11,692 bases of DNA from Actinomycetota bacterium (GTDB lineage Bacteria > Actinomycetota > Aquicultoria > Aquicultorales > Aquicultoraceae): the NCBI GenBank assembly GCA_030017355.1, contig JASEIR010000027.1:1-11692 (forward strand). The letters run 5' to 3'. Of this stretch, positions 1 to 4,852 are shown one piece after another. The translations under genes and the position numbers were made by a program. The notes beneath the pieces are model-generated. The model was not told the DNA's origin, searched no databases, and saw only the letters and a program-made list of their open reading frames with translations. The stretch's first letter is position 1, and every line of letters begins with the position of its first letter.

Positions 1-115
1 TGCGTTTTTCAAGCTGCTCTCCCTGCTCTTTAAAGCGTATATCCATGCGTTTTTCGAGCCGCTCAACTTGTTTGTCTAGCAGTTCTTCAATTGCTTTTTT
101 ATCCGTTTCGTTCAT
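1..115 (-). CDS. Partial coiled-coil protein (N-terminus only)
   Basis: The leftward ORF opens with ATG at 113-115 and is still open at the window edge, giving 38 residues. The peptide starts MNETDKKAIEELLDKQ and continues with alternating Leu/Val/Ile and charged residues (QVERLEKR, then GEQLEKR), the heptad pattern of a coiled coil. The LEKR motif occurs twice 15 residues apart, so the full protein may be a repetitive coiled coil. No strong Shine-Dalgarno sequence is visible upstream. No function can be assigned. The gene is called because the frame is open and the amino acid composition is protein-like, but a fragment this short could also be a decayed gene. Confidence 0.5.
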   Translation of the reverse strand, partial: MNETDKKAIEELLDKQVERLEKRMDIRFKEQGEQLEKR

Positions 116-211
116 GAAAGCATCATAGCTTTTTGGGCAACTTATGTCAATAACAATAATTTCTAACTCATGGGGTATTACCTGCAGTTATTTCATTAGA
201 AAAAGGTTTAG

Positions 212-254
212 TAGGCCCGGTGCCATAGGCCCGGTAGGCCCGGTGCCAGGCACC
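212..254. repeat. TAGGCCCGG triplet plus GGTGCC-A-GGCACC palindrome
   Basis: TAGGCCCGG occurs at 212-220, 226-234 and 235-243. The third copy runs into the 13-nt palindrome GGTGCCAGGCACC at 242-254 (6-bp arms around one A). The same palindrome core recurs at 536-548 and, with one mismatch, at 1856-1868. This is the pattern of a small dispersed REP-like element. No transposase gene is present in the window. Confidence 0.6.
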
Positions 255-398
255 TGCCAACTCCTCTACCAGCACTGATAAGCTAAAAACTTTGAGAATT
301 TGTGCATCAAGCAGCTATGTATATAGATGAAAGCAATGATAACTGTGAACAGATGAAAAGAGATGTTGCATGGATTTGCATGTAATCACAATTCCCTA

Positions 399-431
399 TA
401 GCAGATGGAGTAAGTGTAGCAGATGGGGTAA
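399..431. repeat. Imperfect 15-bp direct repeat
   Basis: TAGCAGATGGAGTAA at 399-413 is repeated as TAGCAGATGGGGTAA at 417-431, with one mismatch and an 18-bp period. It lies in the gene-poor gap and has no evident function. Confidence 0.6.
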
Positions 432-534
432 TCTTACAACATATGAAGTAGGCTATTAGTTGGAATATATTGCGCCATCAGAAAGCACATATTCACAATG
501 TTTTAATATTAAAGTGCCTGCTAAAAGAGTTGCA

Positions 535-549
535 TGGTGCCTGGCACCA
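535..549. repeat. TGGTGCC-T-GGCACCA palindrome, inverted copy
   Basis: TGGTGCCTGGCACCA has 7-bp arms around a single T. It is the reverse complement of the palindrome core at 242-254. Two more GGCACC half-sites follow (555-560 and 571-576), so a cluster of three half-sites points the same way. It sits just downstream of the stop of the 75-residue gene (600-827, leftward) and could act as an RNA hairpin at the end of that transcript, although no U-run follows it. Confidence 0.6.
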
Positions 550-599
550 CTTCTGGCACCGCTTCTTGCGGCACCGGCTTTTGGCTTTTAAGCCTCTTG

Positions 600-827
600 T
601 TACTTTACTGCACTAATATTAAGTCTTAGTTTCCTTGGTCCTAGGATTTCAAGCTTGCCTTCTCTTTTCCAGGACTCAAGCCGAGCCCTGTCAAGCTGGA
701 GCAACAACCTCCTCTCCTCCACATCTCTAATGCGTGAGGAGGATATTCGTTTAAAACCAAGGCTGGCTTTCGTTTTTAAAAAACTAGCTCTTTTTGACTT
801 GTAACTGTTCCAATTTACTTTTCTCAT
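600..827 (-). CDS. Small basic protein of unknown function, operon partner of the HTH-nucleotidyltransferase
   Basis: This gene encodes 75 residues and I do not recognise the family. It is rich in Lys and Arg (opening MRKVNWNSYKSKR), with a charged, probably helical middle (RDVEERRLLLQLDRARLESWKREG) and a short hydrophobic-alternating end (KLEILGPRKLRLNIS). There is no membrane segment or signal peptide. The ATG lies 1 nt after the TAG of the upstream gene, and AAGGAG sits 11 nt before the ATG inside that gene's 3' end, so the two are almost surely co-transcribed and translationally coupled. The composition suggests nucleic-acid or protein binding. A toxin or antitoxin role alongside the nucleotidyltransferase is possible but only inferred from position. 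Confidence 0.65.
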   Translation of the reverse strand: MRKVNWNSYKSKRASFLKTKASLGFKRISSSRIRDVEERRLLLQLDRARLESWKREGKLEILGPRKLRLNISAVK

Positions 828-828
828 A

Positions 829-1581
829 CTAATTAGAGCTCCTTATCTCATCCCTTATCTCATCAAGGGCAGCTTTGACATGCTCTTCTTTAGCTCTTTT
901 CTCTAAATAATCCCAATCAATTTCCCTAGAGTGTAACACCGCAAGCTCTTTTGCCCAAATCCCATCGTCGCTGGACTTCCAATGAACATAAGCATTTAGT
1001 CTATCGATAATCAGATCCTCAATCCCCAAGATATAGACTTTGAGATTATCAATTTCAACCTCGTATAGTTTTTCATGCTGCTCCTTTTTATCTAAAGCAA
1101 ATGCAGGAGCCTCTATAATGATGTCTAGCTCCTCGTTTATCCAATGCCTGCCCACCTTTTCAAAGCCCCAATTTCTTAAAATCTTGTCTAAAGGCTCGCT
1201 TGGAGCCACCACATCAATATCGTAAGTTGCATAGCCACCAGCGGTATAAAACTCAACTGCGTTTCCGCCAACAATAATTGGTCTGATGTCCTCTGACTTA
1301 AGCTCTCTGGTCAAAAGACCCACAAACAACAACCTTTTTGTAAGGGGATCGTCTATCTTTTTTATTCGCTGCAAGACTTCTGGCAGCTTTTCTTTTTCTT
1401 TTGCTTTTGATTCCCCACGAAGCCATTCTTCGATTTTTTCTTGACTAAACCGATATCGTCTGCCTGCTTTAACATACGGAATTTCACCGCGTTTGATCAT
1501 GCCATAGATTGTCCGCTCGCTTAAACCTAAGTATTTAGCAACATCCTTAACCGTCATTAATGATTGATAAGACTCTGTCAT
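829..1581 (-). CDS. Excisionase-type HTH fused to a DUF6036-like nucleotidyltransferase
   Basis: This is a predicted cytoplasmic two-domain protein of 250 residues. Residues about 9-56 form an excisionase/MerR-type helix-turn-helix (HTH_17: MTVKDVAKYLGLSERTIYGM, then GEIPYVKAGRRYRF and EEWLRG). A Lys/Glu-rich linker follows. Residues about 80-220 resemble the polymerase-beta-fold nucleotidyltransferases of the DUF6036/AbiEii-like group: GG at 105-106, the metal-binding DxD at 121-123 (YDIDVV), a third acidic residue in ELDIII (Asp153), and the EDLIIDRL...SSDD segment at 189-206 typical of the group. All expected catalytic carboxylates are present, so it looks active. Such enzymes commonly occur in toxin-antitoxin or defence pairs; the substrate here is unknown. 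The start at 1581 is preferred because the promoter -10 ends only about 11 nt before the longer ATG at 1599, and GGGA lies 8 nt before 1581. The longer form adds six residues. Confidence 0.82.
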   Translation of the reverse strand: MTESYQSLMTVKDVAKYLGLSERTIYGMIKRGEIPYVKAGRRYRFSQEKIEEWLRGESKAKEKEKLPEVLQRIKKIDDPLTKRLLFVGLLTRELKSEDIRPIIVGGNAVEFYTAGGYATYDIDVVAPSEPLDKILRNWGFEKVGRHWINEELDIIIEAPAFALDKKEQHEKLYEVEIDNLKVYILGIEDLIIDRLNAYVHWKSSDDGIWAKELAVLHSREIDWDYLEKRAKEEHVKAALDEIRDEIRSSN

Positions 1582-1609
1582 ATTATTTTCCCGATTCATA
1601 GTTTATCTC

Positions 1610-1638
1610 ATTATCGGTGAATCAATATGAAAATTCAA
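1610..1638 (-). promoter_or_regulatory. Sigma-70-type promoter of the HTH-nucleotidyltransferase operon
   Basis: On the minus strand TTGAAT (1633-1638) is followed after exactly 17 bp by GATAAT (1610-1615), matching the consensus at four and five of six positions. Transcription should start near 1603, leaving a leader of about 20 nt before the ATG at 1581. No terminator separates it from the 75-residue gene, which should share the transcript. Confidence 0.6.
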
Positions 1639-1684
1639 GAAAATACATGAAAATATTCAGGGGATTGTGGGGATGGTGAAACTG

Positions 1685-1757
1685 GATGGGCAACGGGACT
1701 CAAACCCGCGGCCCTTAGCTTGGAAAGCTGATGCTCTACCAATTGAGCTATGCCCAC
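1685..1757 (-). tRNA. tRNA-Gly (anticodon UCC), possibly degenerate
   Basis: The minus strand folds as a tRNA: acceptor GTGGGCA, D-arm GCTC...GAGC, anticodon loop TTTCCAA with anticodon TCC (complement of 1722-1724), and T-arm GCGGG-TTTGAGT-CCCGT. There are three oddities. The anticodon stem has a C28/A42 mismatch (TCAGC against GCTAA). The first acceptor pair is G-T. The 3' end reads TGCCCATCCA, as if a C had been lost from TGCCCAC-T-CCA, so either the discriminator is C with no encoded CCA, or CCA is encoded behind a stem one base short. The tRNA lies next to repeats and a mobile-looking operon, so a decaying duplicate is possible. The identity of the anticodon is clear; function is less certain. 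Confidence 0.75.
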
Positions 1758-1931
1758 AAAATCGGATACCTAAACCAAGACGAGAAATCAAACTTGGCCT
1801 AGAGGCCCTTCAGAATCCAGAAACTCTAAAAACATGGGCAACAGCAAAAAGGTGCAGTGCCAGGCACCAGTCAAACTCACTACCAGCTAATTTGCGTGGG
1901 ATAGCAAAGAAAAGTGTGCGATTGTGAAACC
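1758..1931. other. Gap between tRNA-Gly and a T-arm-like fragment
   Basis: No credible gene was seen in this 174-bp stretch. It contains the third copy of the palindrome (1856-1868) and leads into the T-arm-like fragment. A rightward open frame crosses this stretch and the tRNA, but it is an artefact of reading the tRNA antisense. Confidence 0.4.
1856..1868. repeat. AGTGCC-A-GGCACC palindrome, third copy
   Basis: AGTGCCAGGCACC differs by one base from GGTGCCAGGCACC at 242-254 and is in the same orientation as that copy, opposite to the copy at 535-549. Together with the 535-549 copy it flanks the HTH-nucleotidyltransferase operon and tRNA-Gly, a segment of about 1.3 kb. Confidence 0.55.
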
Positions 1932-1956
1932 GAAGGTTCGAATTCTTCCTGCTCTT
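1932..1956 (+). other. tRNA T-arm-like fragment (tRNA remnant or att-like scar)
   Basis: GAAGG-TTCGAAT-TCTTC (1932-1948) forms a perfect T-arm, including one G-T pair, and matches the T-arm of the tRNA-Gln at 2016-2087 at 16 of 17 bases, but on the opposite strand. It is followed by CTGCTCT, which could be the 3' acceptor strand of a tRNA. No matching 5' acceptor strand (AGAGCAG) or D-arm is present in the preceding 100 bases, so this is not a complete tRNA. A 3' tRNA piece of this kind is what integration at a tRNA gene can leave behind. Confidence 0.45.
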
Positions 1957-1973
1957 AATTTTTCCCCAATTAA

Positions 1974-1997
1974 AAAATGGCTCACCAGAGCCATTTT
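1974..1997 (-). terminator. Rho-independent terminator after tRNA-Gln
   Basis: A 10-bp stem (AAAATGGCTC / GAGCCATTTT) surrounds the loop ACCA at 1984-1987. Read on the minus strand the stem runs into TTTTTT, about 20 nt past the tRNA-Gln 3' end. It has the structure and position of an intrinsic terminator for that tRNA. Confidence 0.8.
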
Positions 1998-2015
1998 CTG
2001 GGGGTCAAAATTTTG

Positions 2016-2087
2016 CTGGGGTGGAAGGATTCGAACCTTCGAATGCGGGTTCCAAAGACCCGTGCCTTACCACTTGGCTACACCCCA
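2016..2087 (-). tRNA. tRNA-Gln (anticodon UUG)
   Basis: A complete 72-nt cloverleaf lies on the minus strand: acceptor TGGGGTG / CACCCCA (seven perfect pairs), D-arm GCC...GGC, anticodon stem CGGGT/ACCCG with loop CTTTGGA (anticodon TTG, complement of 2053-2055), variable CATTC, and T-arm GAAGG-TTCGAAT-CCTTC. The discriminator is G, as expected for glutamine tRNAs, and the 3' CCA is not encoded, so a CCA-adding enzyme is needed. The U1-A72 first pair is also typical of bacterial tRNA-Gln. It is followed by a terminator and appears to be transcribed alone. Confidence 0.95.
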
Positions 2088-2166
2088 TTAAAAACCTTCT
2101 ACTCAAAAAGCTCTACTTAAATAGCGCGTTAAAAAACTCTATCACTTCAGCTTACTATTTTACGGC

Positions 2167-2208
2167 ACAGACTGATTAAACTCAAACACAGACTGGTTAA
2201 ACTCAAAC
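2167..2208. repeat. 21-bp tandem duplication
   Basis: Two adjoining 21-bp units (2167-2187 and 2188-2208), each beginning ACAGACTG and ending AACTCAAAC, differ at one base. They lie between tRNA-Gln and the DUF1385 gene and carry no recognisable signal. Confidence 0.8.
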
Positions 2209-2230
2209 ATACTCTGCAATCGAGAATATA

Positions 2231-2261
2231 ACACGAGGTGGATAAAAAATCCACCTCGTGT
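2231..2261. terminator. Strong 13-bp hairpin downstream of the DUF1385 gene
   Basis: ACACGAGGTGGAT (2231-2243) and ATCCACCTCGTGT (2249-2261) pair perfectly around AAAAA. It lies 50 nt past the stop of the leftward DUF1385 gene. On the minus strand it is followed by TATATTCTC rather than a clean U-run, so it may be a terminator with a poor tail or an RNA-stabilising hairpin. It is the strongest hairpin in the window. Confidence 0.6.
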
Positions 2262-2310
2262 GTTAGTTCAATTCTTTGTTTAAATGCTAGCTCGACCCAT
2301 CGCTTAAATG

Positions 2311-3120
2311 CTACTTACTTTCTTGGCTACCCATCGATTCGAGAGCTAGCACCAGCTGCAGCGCCTTAGATGCAATGCGGACTTGATCGTCATCGGGCTC
2401 TTTCGTTGTCACAAACTTTTGCAACTGCTGCCCGCCGAAAAGCACCATCTTGCTCAGGATAAATTTCGGAAACCGCATCATCTGACGGAACAGCTCAATT
2501 GATACTACCATTGCAAAAACTGCGTAAAGCCCTGAAAAAACAAGATTTAAGAAGGCCTGCGGATAAGGCAGATACAGAGCCATAACAATTAGGAGCAGGA
2601 ACACTAGATTGGTCCCGCATCTTTGATGCACTCTTGAACAACTTTGAATTGCTGCAACGTCATTAAGGTCTTTGCCCTGCTCAAAAGCATTAACAACCTT
2701 ATGCTCCGCGCCGTGGTATGACCAGATTTTTCCGGTCATTCCCTTGCTTATTACCCATATAGCTCCGAAGAAGCTAAGGAATTGAAATATTGCGTTAAAC
2801 AGCAGACCATTGCCTACCCACGATTTAAAGAGCAACGATAATGGCAGCATGACGGCCATATAAATACCAATCCACAGTGCAAGACGTCGGCTTACAACAG
2901 CAGGATTTTTCCTGAACGTCTGCATGCTAAACTTGATCATCTCAATGAATGTGACGACTGACCGAATAAAAAAGACGTTCCAGCGAGGATGATGATCAAG
3001 CCAGGATGTTAAAGAACCAAACTCTGTGGAACCATCCTCTTTAACCAATGCCCAATATTTTTTTGACCTCATCAAGACGCCATCGCCGAAGGCTTGGCCG
3101 CCGACTTTAATCTTGCTCAA
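2311..3120 (-). CDS. DUF1385 family (YqhQ-like) membrane protein
   Basis: The 269-residue product belongs to the DUF1385/YqhQ family of multi-pass membrane proteins, whose biochemical role is not established. Family marks are GGQAFGDGVLMR at residues 7-18 (family form GGQAVxEGVMMR), YHGAEHK at 135-141, HQRCGT at 165-170, and the C-terminal TTKEPDDDQ near 238-246. The invariant His, Glu and Cys of the central motifs are kept and could bind a metal. Hydrophobic segments lie near 80-98, 106-126, 172-187 and 190-210. The start is TTG (3118-3120) with AGGTGAT six nt upstream. The next ATG, at residue 17, would remove the conserved GGQA motif, so TTG is preferred. It is transcribed alone from the promoter at 3158-3186 and diverges from the STAS gene. 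Length is slightly below the roughly 300 residues common in the family. Confidence 0.88.
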   Translation of the reverse strand: MSKIKVGGQAFGDGVLMRSKKYWALVKEDGSTEFGSLTSWLDHHPRWNVFFIRSVVTFIEMIKFSMQTFRKNPAVVSRRLALWIGIYMAVMLPLSLLFKSWVGNGLLFNAIFQFLSFFGAIWVISKGMTGKIWSYHGAEHKVVNAFEQGKDLNDVAAIQSCSRVHQRCGTNLVFLLLIVMALYLPYPQAFLNLVFSGLYAVFAMVVSIELFRQMMRFPKFILSKMVLFGGQQLQKFVTTKEPDDDQVRIASKALQLVLALESMGSQESK

Positions 3121-3157
3121 CTATATCACCTGTTGATTTAAGAAAACTTTCCACCTA

Positions 3158-3186
3158 AGTATAGCTGCATATTTTAGCAGCGACAA
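3158..3186 (-). promoter_or_regulatory. Promoter of the DUF1385 gene
   Basis: On the minus strand TTGTCG (3181-3186) is followed after 17 bp by TATACT (3158-3163), matching the sigma-70 consensus at four and five of six positions. The spacer contains a CTGC...GCAG inverted repeat that could be an operator, which is speculative. Transcription would begin roughly 30 nt before the TTG start. Confidence 0.6.
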
Positions 3187-3264
3187 GCTTCAATCGATTG
3201 CCTATTAACCAGCATCAATTTTCAATTGGTCGACCATTAGCCAGTAACAAGCTTCCATGGTTGC
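3184..3264. repeat. Degenerate CAAGCTTC repeat around a TGGTCGACCA palindrome
   Basis: CAAGCTTCAATCGATTGC (3184-3201) recurs as CAAGCTTCCATGGTTGC (3248-3264) with one gap and a few mismatches. The 10-bp palindrome TGGTCGACCA lies between them at 3227-3236. The block sits in the gap between the divergent DUF1385 and STAS genes, so regulatory use is possible but unproven. Confidence 0.35.
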
Positions 3265-3375
3265 ACAGCAACGCTAGATTTATAACTCATCTGCTAGTCA
3301 TCAGGAAATAGAAATTAGGTTTGCAAATCGGCTTTTAGCTGCATAACATAAATGAGATTTAACAGGACAAACTCT

Positions 3376-3789
3376 TTGGGCAGCAAAGTTAAAAATCTTG
3401 ACCAACCCAAATATTTTGCAAAACAGAAGTTAACCATGGCCAGAAAAGAACCTTTAAGACGAAGATTAAGATCTCTGGATCCAAAAGTCGAGCCAAGAAT
3501 AATATTCGGTCTTGAACGAAAGGATAAGACTCTGTTTGTTAAGCTTGCCGGCGAGGCTGACATGCTTGGCAGCTCAAAACTAAGAAGCGTTTTAGTGCGA
3601 AAATTAAATGGGGTAACAAAAGTCATCTTTGATATTAGCGATCTTGAATTCGCTGATAGCTATTTCTTGCGCCTGCTACTCAAATTAAGAAAACGCTTGG
3701 GTGGAGTTTCCTCGGTTAAAGTAAAAAACCCTAGGCCAAATGTCAAAAAGCTTTTTGAAATCACCGGCTTGGATAAGCTCTTTTTGTGA
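3376..3789 (+). CDS. STAS-domain protein (anti-sigma-factor-antagonist-like)
   Basis: The product is about 137 residues. It has a basic N-terminal tail of about 40 residues (Lys/Arg-rich, including EPLRRRLR), then one STAS domain from about residue 44: LFVKLAGEADMLGSSKLRSV gives the first beta-hairpin and helix, and VIFDISDLEFADSYFLRLLL gives the central strand and loop. In SpoIIAA-type antagonists the loop reads DSSG with a phosphorylated serine. Here it is ADSYF, so the Asp and first Ser (residue 95) are kept but the following Ser-Gly is lost. It could still be phosphorylated or could be a binding-only STAS protein. No anti-sigma kinase or sigma factor is nearby. The TTG start at 3376 is chosen because AGGA lies 8 nt before it; ATG at 3352 has no ribosome site, and ATG at 3436 would also leave the domain intact. 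Confidence 0.7.
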   Translation: MGSKVKNLDQPKYFAKQKLTMARKEPLRRRLRSLDPKVEPRIIFGLERKDKTLFVKLAGEADMLGSSKLRSVLVRKLNGVTKVIFDISDLEFADSYFLRLLLKLRKRLGGVSSVKVKNPRPNVKKLFEITGLDKLFL

Positions 3790-3824
3790 ATTAGCCAACC
3801 TATAGAAAAACAACCGATAATAAT

Positions 3825-3862
3825 TTTTTCGCTAAGTGTAAAATTTTTCGCTAGATGTAAAA
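3825..3862. repeat. 19-bp imperfect tandem repeat
   Basis: TTTTTCGCTAAGTGTAAAA (3825-3843) is followed directly by TTTTTCGCTAGATGTAAAA (3844-3862), with two mismatches. It lies upstream of the zinc-ribbon gene and could be a binding site pair or a simple duplication. A TTGACA hexamer occurs downstream at 3908-3913, but no good -10 follows it. Confidence 0.65.
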
Positions 3863-3965
3863 ACCTATGCTTGGCAGGTTTACCTACAAAACTTTAAGGG
3901 AAAAATTTTGACAAACAATCATTCGATCAGGAAAACCAGTTTCAACGCAGGAAGGATTGATTGAA

Positions 3966-4172
3966 ATGAAAGGATCAATTATTCGCGGGATATCGTTAAG
4001 TGAACTTAATGGAAAAACTCTTGAAGAAATACTAGCTGGTCCAAAACGAGTTGAAAGAGTTGCGTATTGCGACCGCTGTGGGTGTAAGCTATCGCAATAC
4101 AGAAGCCCAGAAGAAACGCTTTGCTGCAGCTGCCAGAGAGCATTAAATCCAATGTTTAAACGCCCAGCTTAA
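3966..4172 (+). CDS. Small zinc-ribbon protein of unknown function
   Basis: The product has 68 residues. The N-terminal half (ISLSELNGKTLEEILAG) looks helical. The C-terminal half holds a probable treble-clef or zinc-ribbon: CDRC at 35-38 and CCSC at 53-56, separated by 14 residues that include KLSQYRS. The pattern CxxCGxxLSxY...CxxC is seen in small zinc-binding proteins and zinc-ribbon ends of regulators, so nucleic-acid or protein binding is likely but unproven. The start is ATG at 3966 with AGGAAGGA ending 9 nt upstream. An in-frame TTG at 3957 would abut that ribosome site and is rejected. The stop codon lies inside a 15-bp direct repeat. It runs convergent with phoU, and the STAS gene lies upstream in the same direction. 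Confidence 0.72.
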   Translation: MKGSIIRGISLSELNGKTLEEILAGPKRVERVAYCDRCGCKLSQYRSPEETLCCSCQRALNPMFKRPA

Positions 4173-4199
4173 TAAGTCTATAATCTTAATAAGTCTATA
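4168..4199. repeat. Perfect 15-bp direct repeat over the zinc-ribbon stop codon
   Basis: CTTAATAAGTCTATA occurs at 4168-4182 and again at 4185-4199, a period of 17. The first copy contains the TAA stop of the zinc-ribbon gene. It lies in the short gap between two convergent genes where no hairpin terminator is visible. Confidence 0.8.
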
Positions 4200-4207
4200 C
4201 CTAAGTT

Positions 4208-4837
4208 TTACACCGATCCTTTGACCAAAAAGTTAATTCTTTCTGCTACCGTCACGCAATGATCTGCTATTCTTTCGAGGAAGCGACCAATAAAGGCTGA
4301 CTTGATTGCCGATCGGAGGTCATGCCCGCTTTCACATCTAAAGAGCTGCTCAAAAAGCTCCTCATACATGCGATCTATCCTCTCATCATGTTCTTCAATA
4401 GTTTCGGCAATGCTTGCATCCCATTTTGTAAAGGCTTGAAGGGATTCTGCGATCATCTCTGTAACAGCATTTCCCATCCTAATAAGGATATCAGAGGCAA
4501 CCAAAGATTGATAATCATTCGAGGCTGGAGAAGACTTTACAATATTGATTGCCAAGTCTCCCATTCTTTCCAAGTCGCTTATAATTCTAATACAGCAAGC
4601 AATCAACCGCAGATCTCTGGCTACTGGTTGCTGCATTGCAAGCATCATAAAGCAGCTGGTTTCGACTTGGTCAAAGATGTGGTCAATCTGATCATCGCCA
4701 AGAATAACCTTTTCTATTAGTTCAGGGCTTGGGTCACTAATCGAGATAACGGCATTTCTAACCGCCTCCTCAACAAGACAACCCATCTTAATAACAGATT
4801 GATGAAGGCAATTTAGCTCTTCATGAAAACGTCTCAC
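4208..4837 (-). CDS. phoU: PhoU, phosphate signalling and transport regulator
   Basis: PhoU is a cytoplasmic helical protein that links the Pst transporter to the PhoR sensor kinase and prevents excess phosphate uptake. The 209 residues match the usual length and form two three-helix PhoU repeats (about 5-95 and 110-205). Seen motifs are DDQIDHIFDQVE near 48-59, QPVARDLRLI at 70-79 and SDLERMGDLAINI at 87-99 in the first repeat, and HDERIDRMYEEL at 150-161 and RFLERIADHCVTVAERI at 185-201 in the second. The acidic metal-binding E/DxxxD pattern is kept in both. The GTG start (4835-4837) has AAGGGG 11 nt upstream, overlapping the pstB stop, so it is translationally coupled to pstB with a 15-nt gap. 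Confidence 0.95.
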   Translation of the reverse strand: MRRFHEELNCLHQSVIKMGCLVEEAVRNAVISISDPSPELIEKVILGDDQIDHIFDQVETSCFMMLAMQQPVARDLRLIACCIRIISDLERMGDLAINIVKSSPASNDYQSLVASDILIRMGNAVTEMIAESLQAFTKWDASIAETIEEHDERIDRMYEELFEQLFRCESGHDLRSAIKSAFIGRFLERIADHCVTVAERINFLVKGSV

Positions 4838-4852
4838 TTGGCAAATAACCCC

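Larger units (their letters stand above)
116..599. other. Gene-poor gap with repeats
   Basis: No ORF with a credible start and ribosome binding site was seen in these 484 bases on either strand. The stretch holds a triple TAGGCCCGG repeat ending in a GGTGCCAGGCACC palindrome (212-254), an imperfect 15-bp direct repeat (399-431) and a second, inverted copy of the palindrome (535-549) with extra GGCACC copies downstream. The remainder is AT-rich and shows no promoter or RNA structure that I can defend. It looks like eroded or accessory intergenic DNA. Confidence 0.5.

Noticed and set aside
399..431. Possible start of a CRISPR array
   Set aside because: There are only two copies, 15 bp long with a 3-bp gap, with no spacers of usual size and no cas genes.
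1667..1927. Rightward ORF of 86 codons
   Set aside because: It reads across the tRNA-Gly in antisense (the familiar QRDSNPRPLAWKADALPIELCP-like peptide artefact), so it is not a gene.
3315..3626. Leftward 103-codon ORF over the STAS gene
   Set aside because: It is antisense to the STAS reading frame, which has a recognisable domain; the leftward peptide shows no family features.
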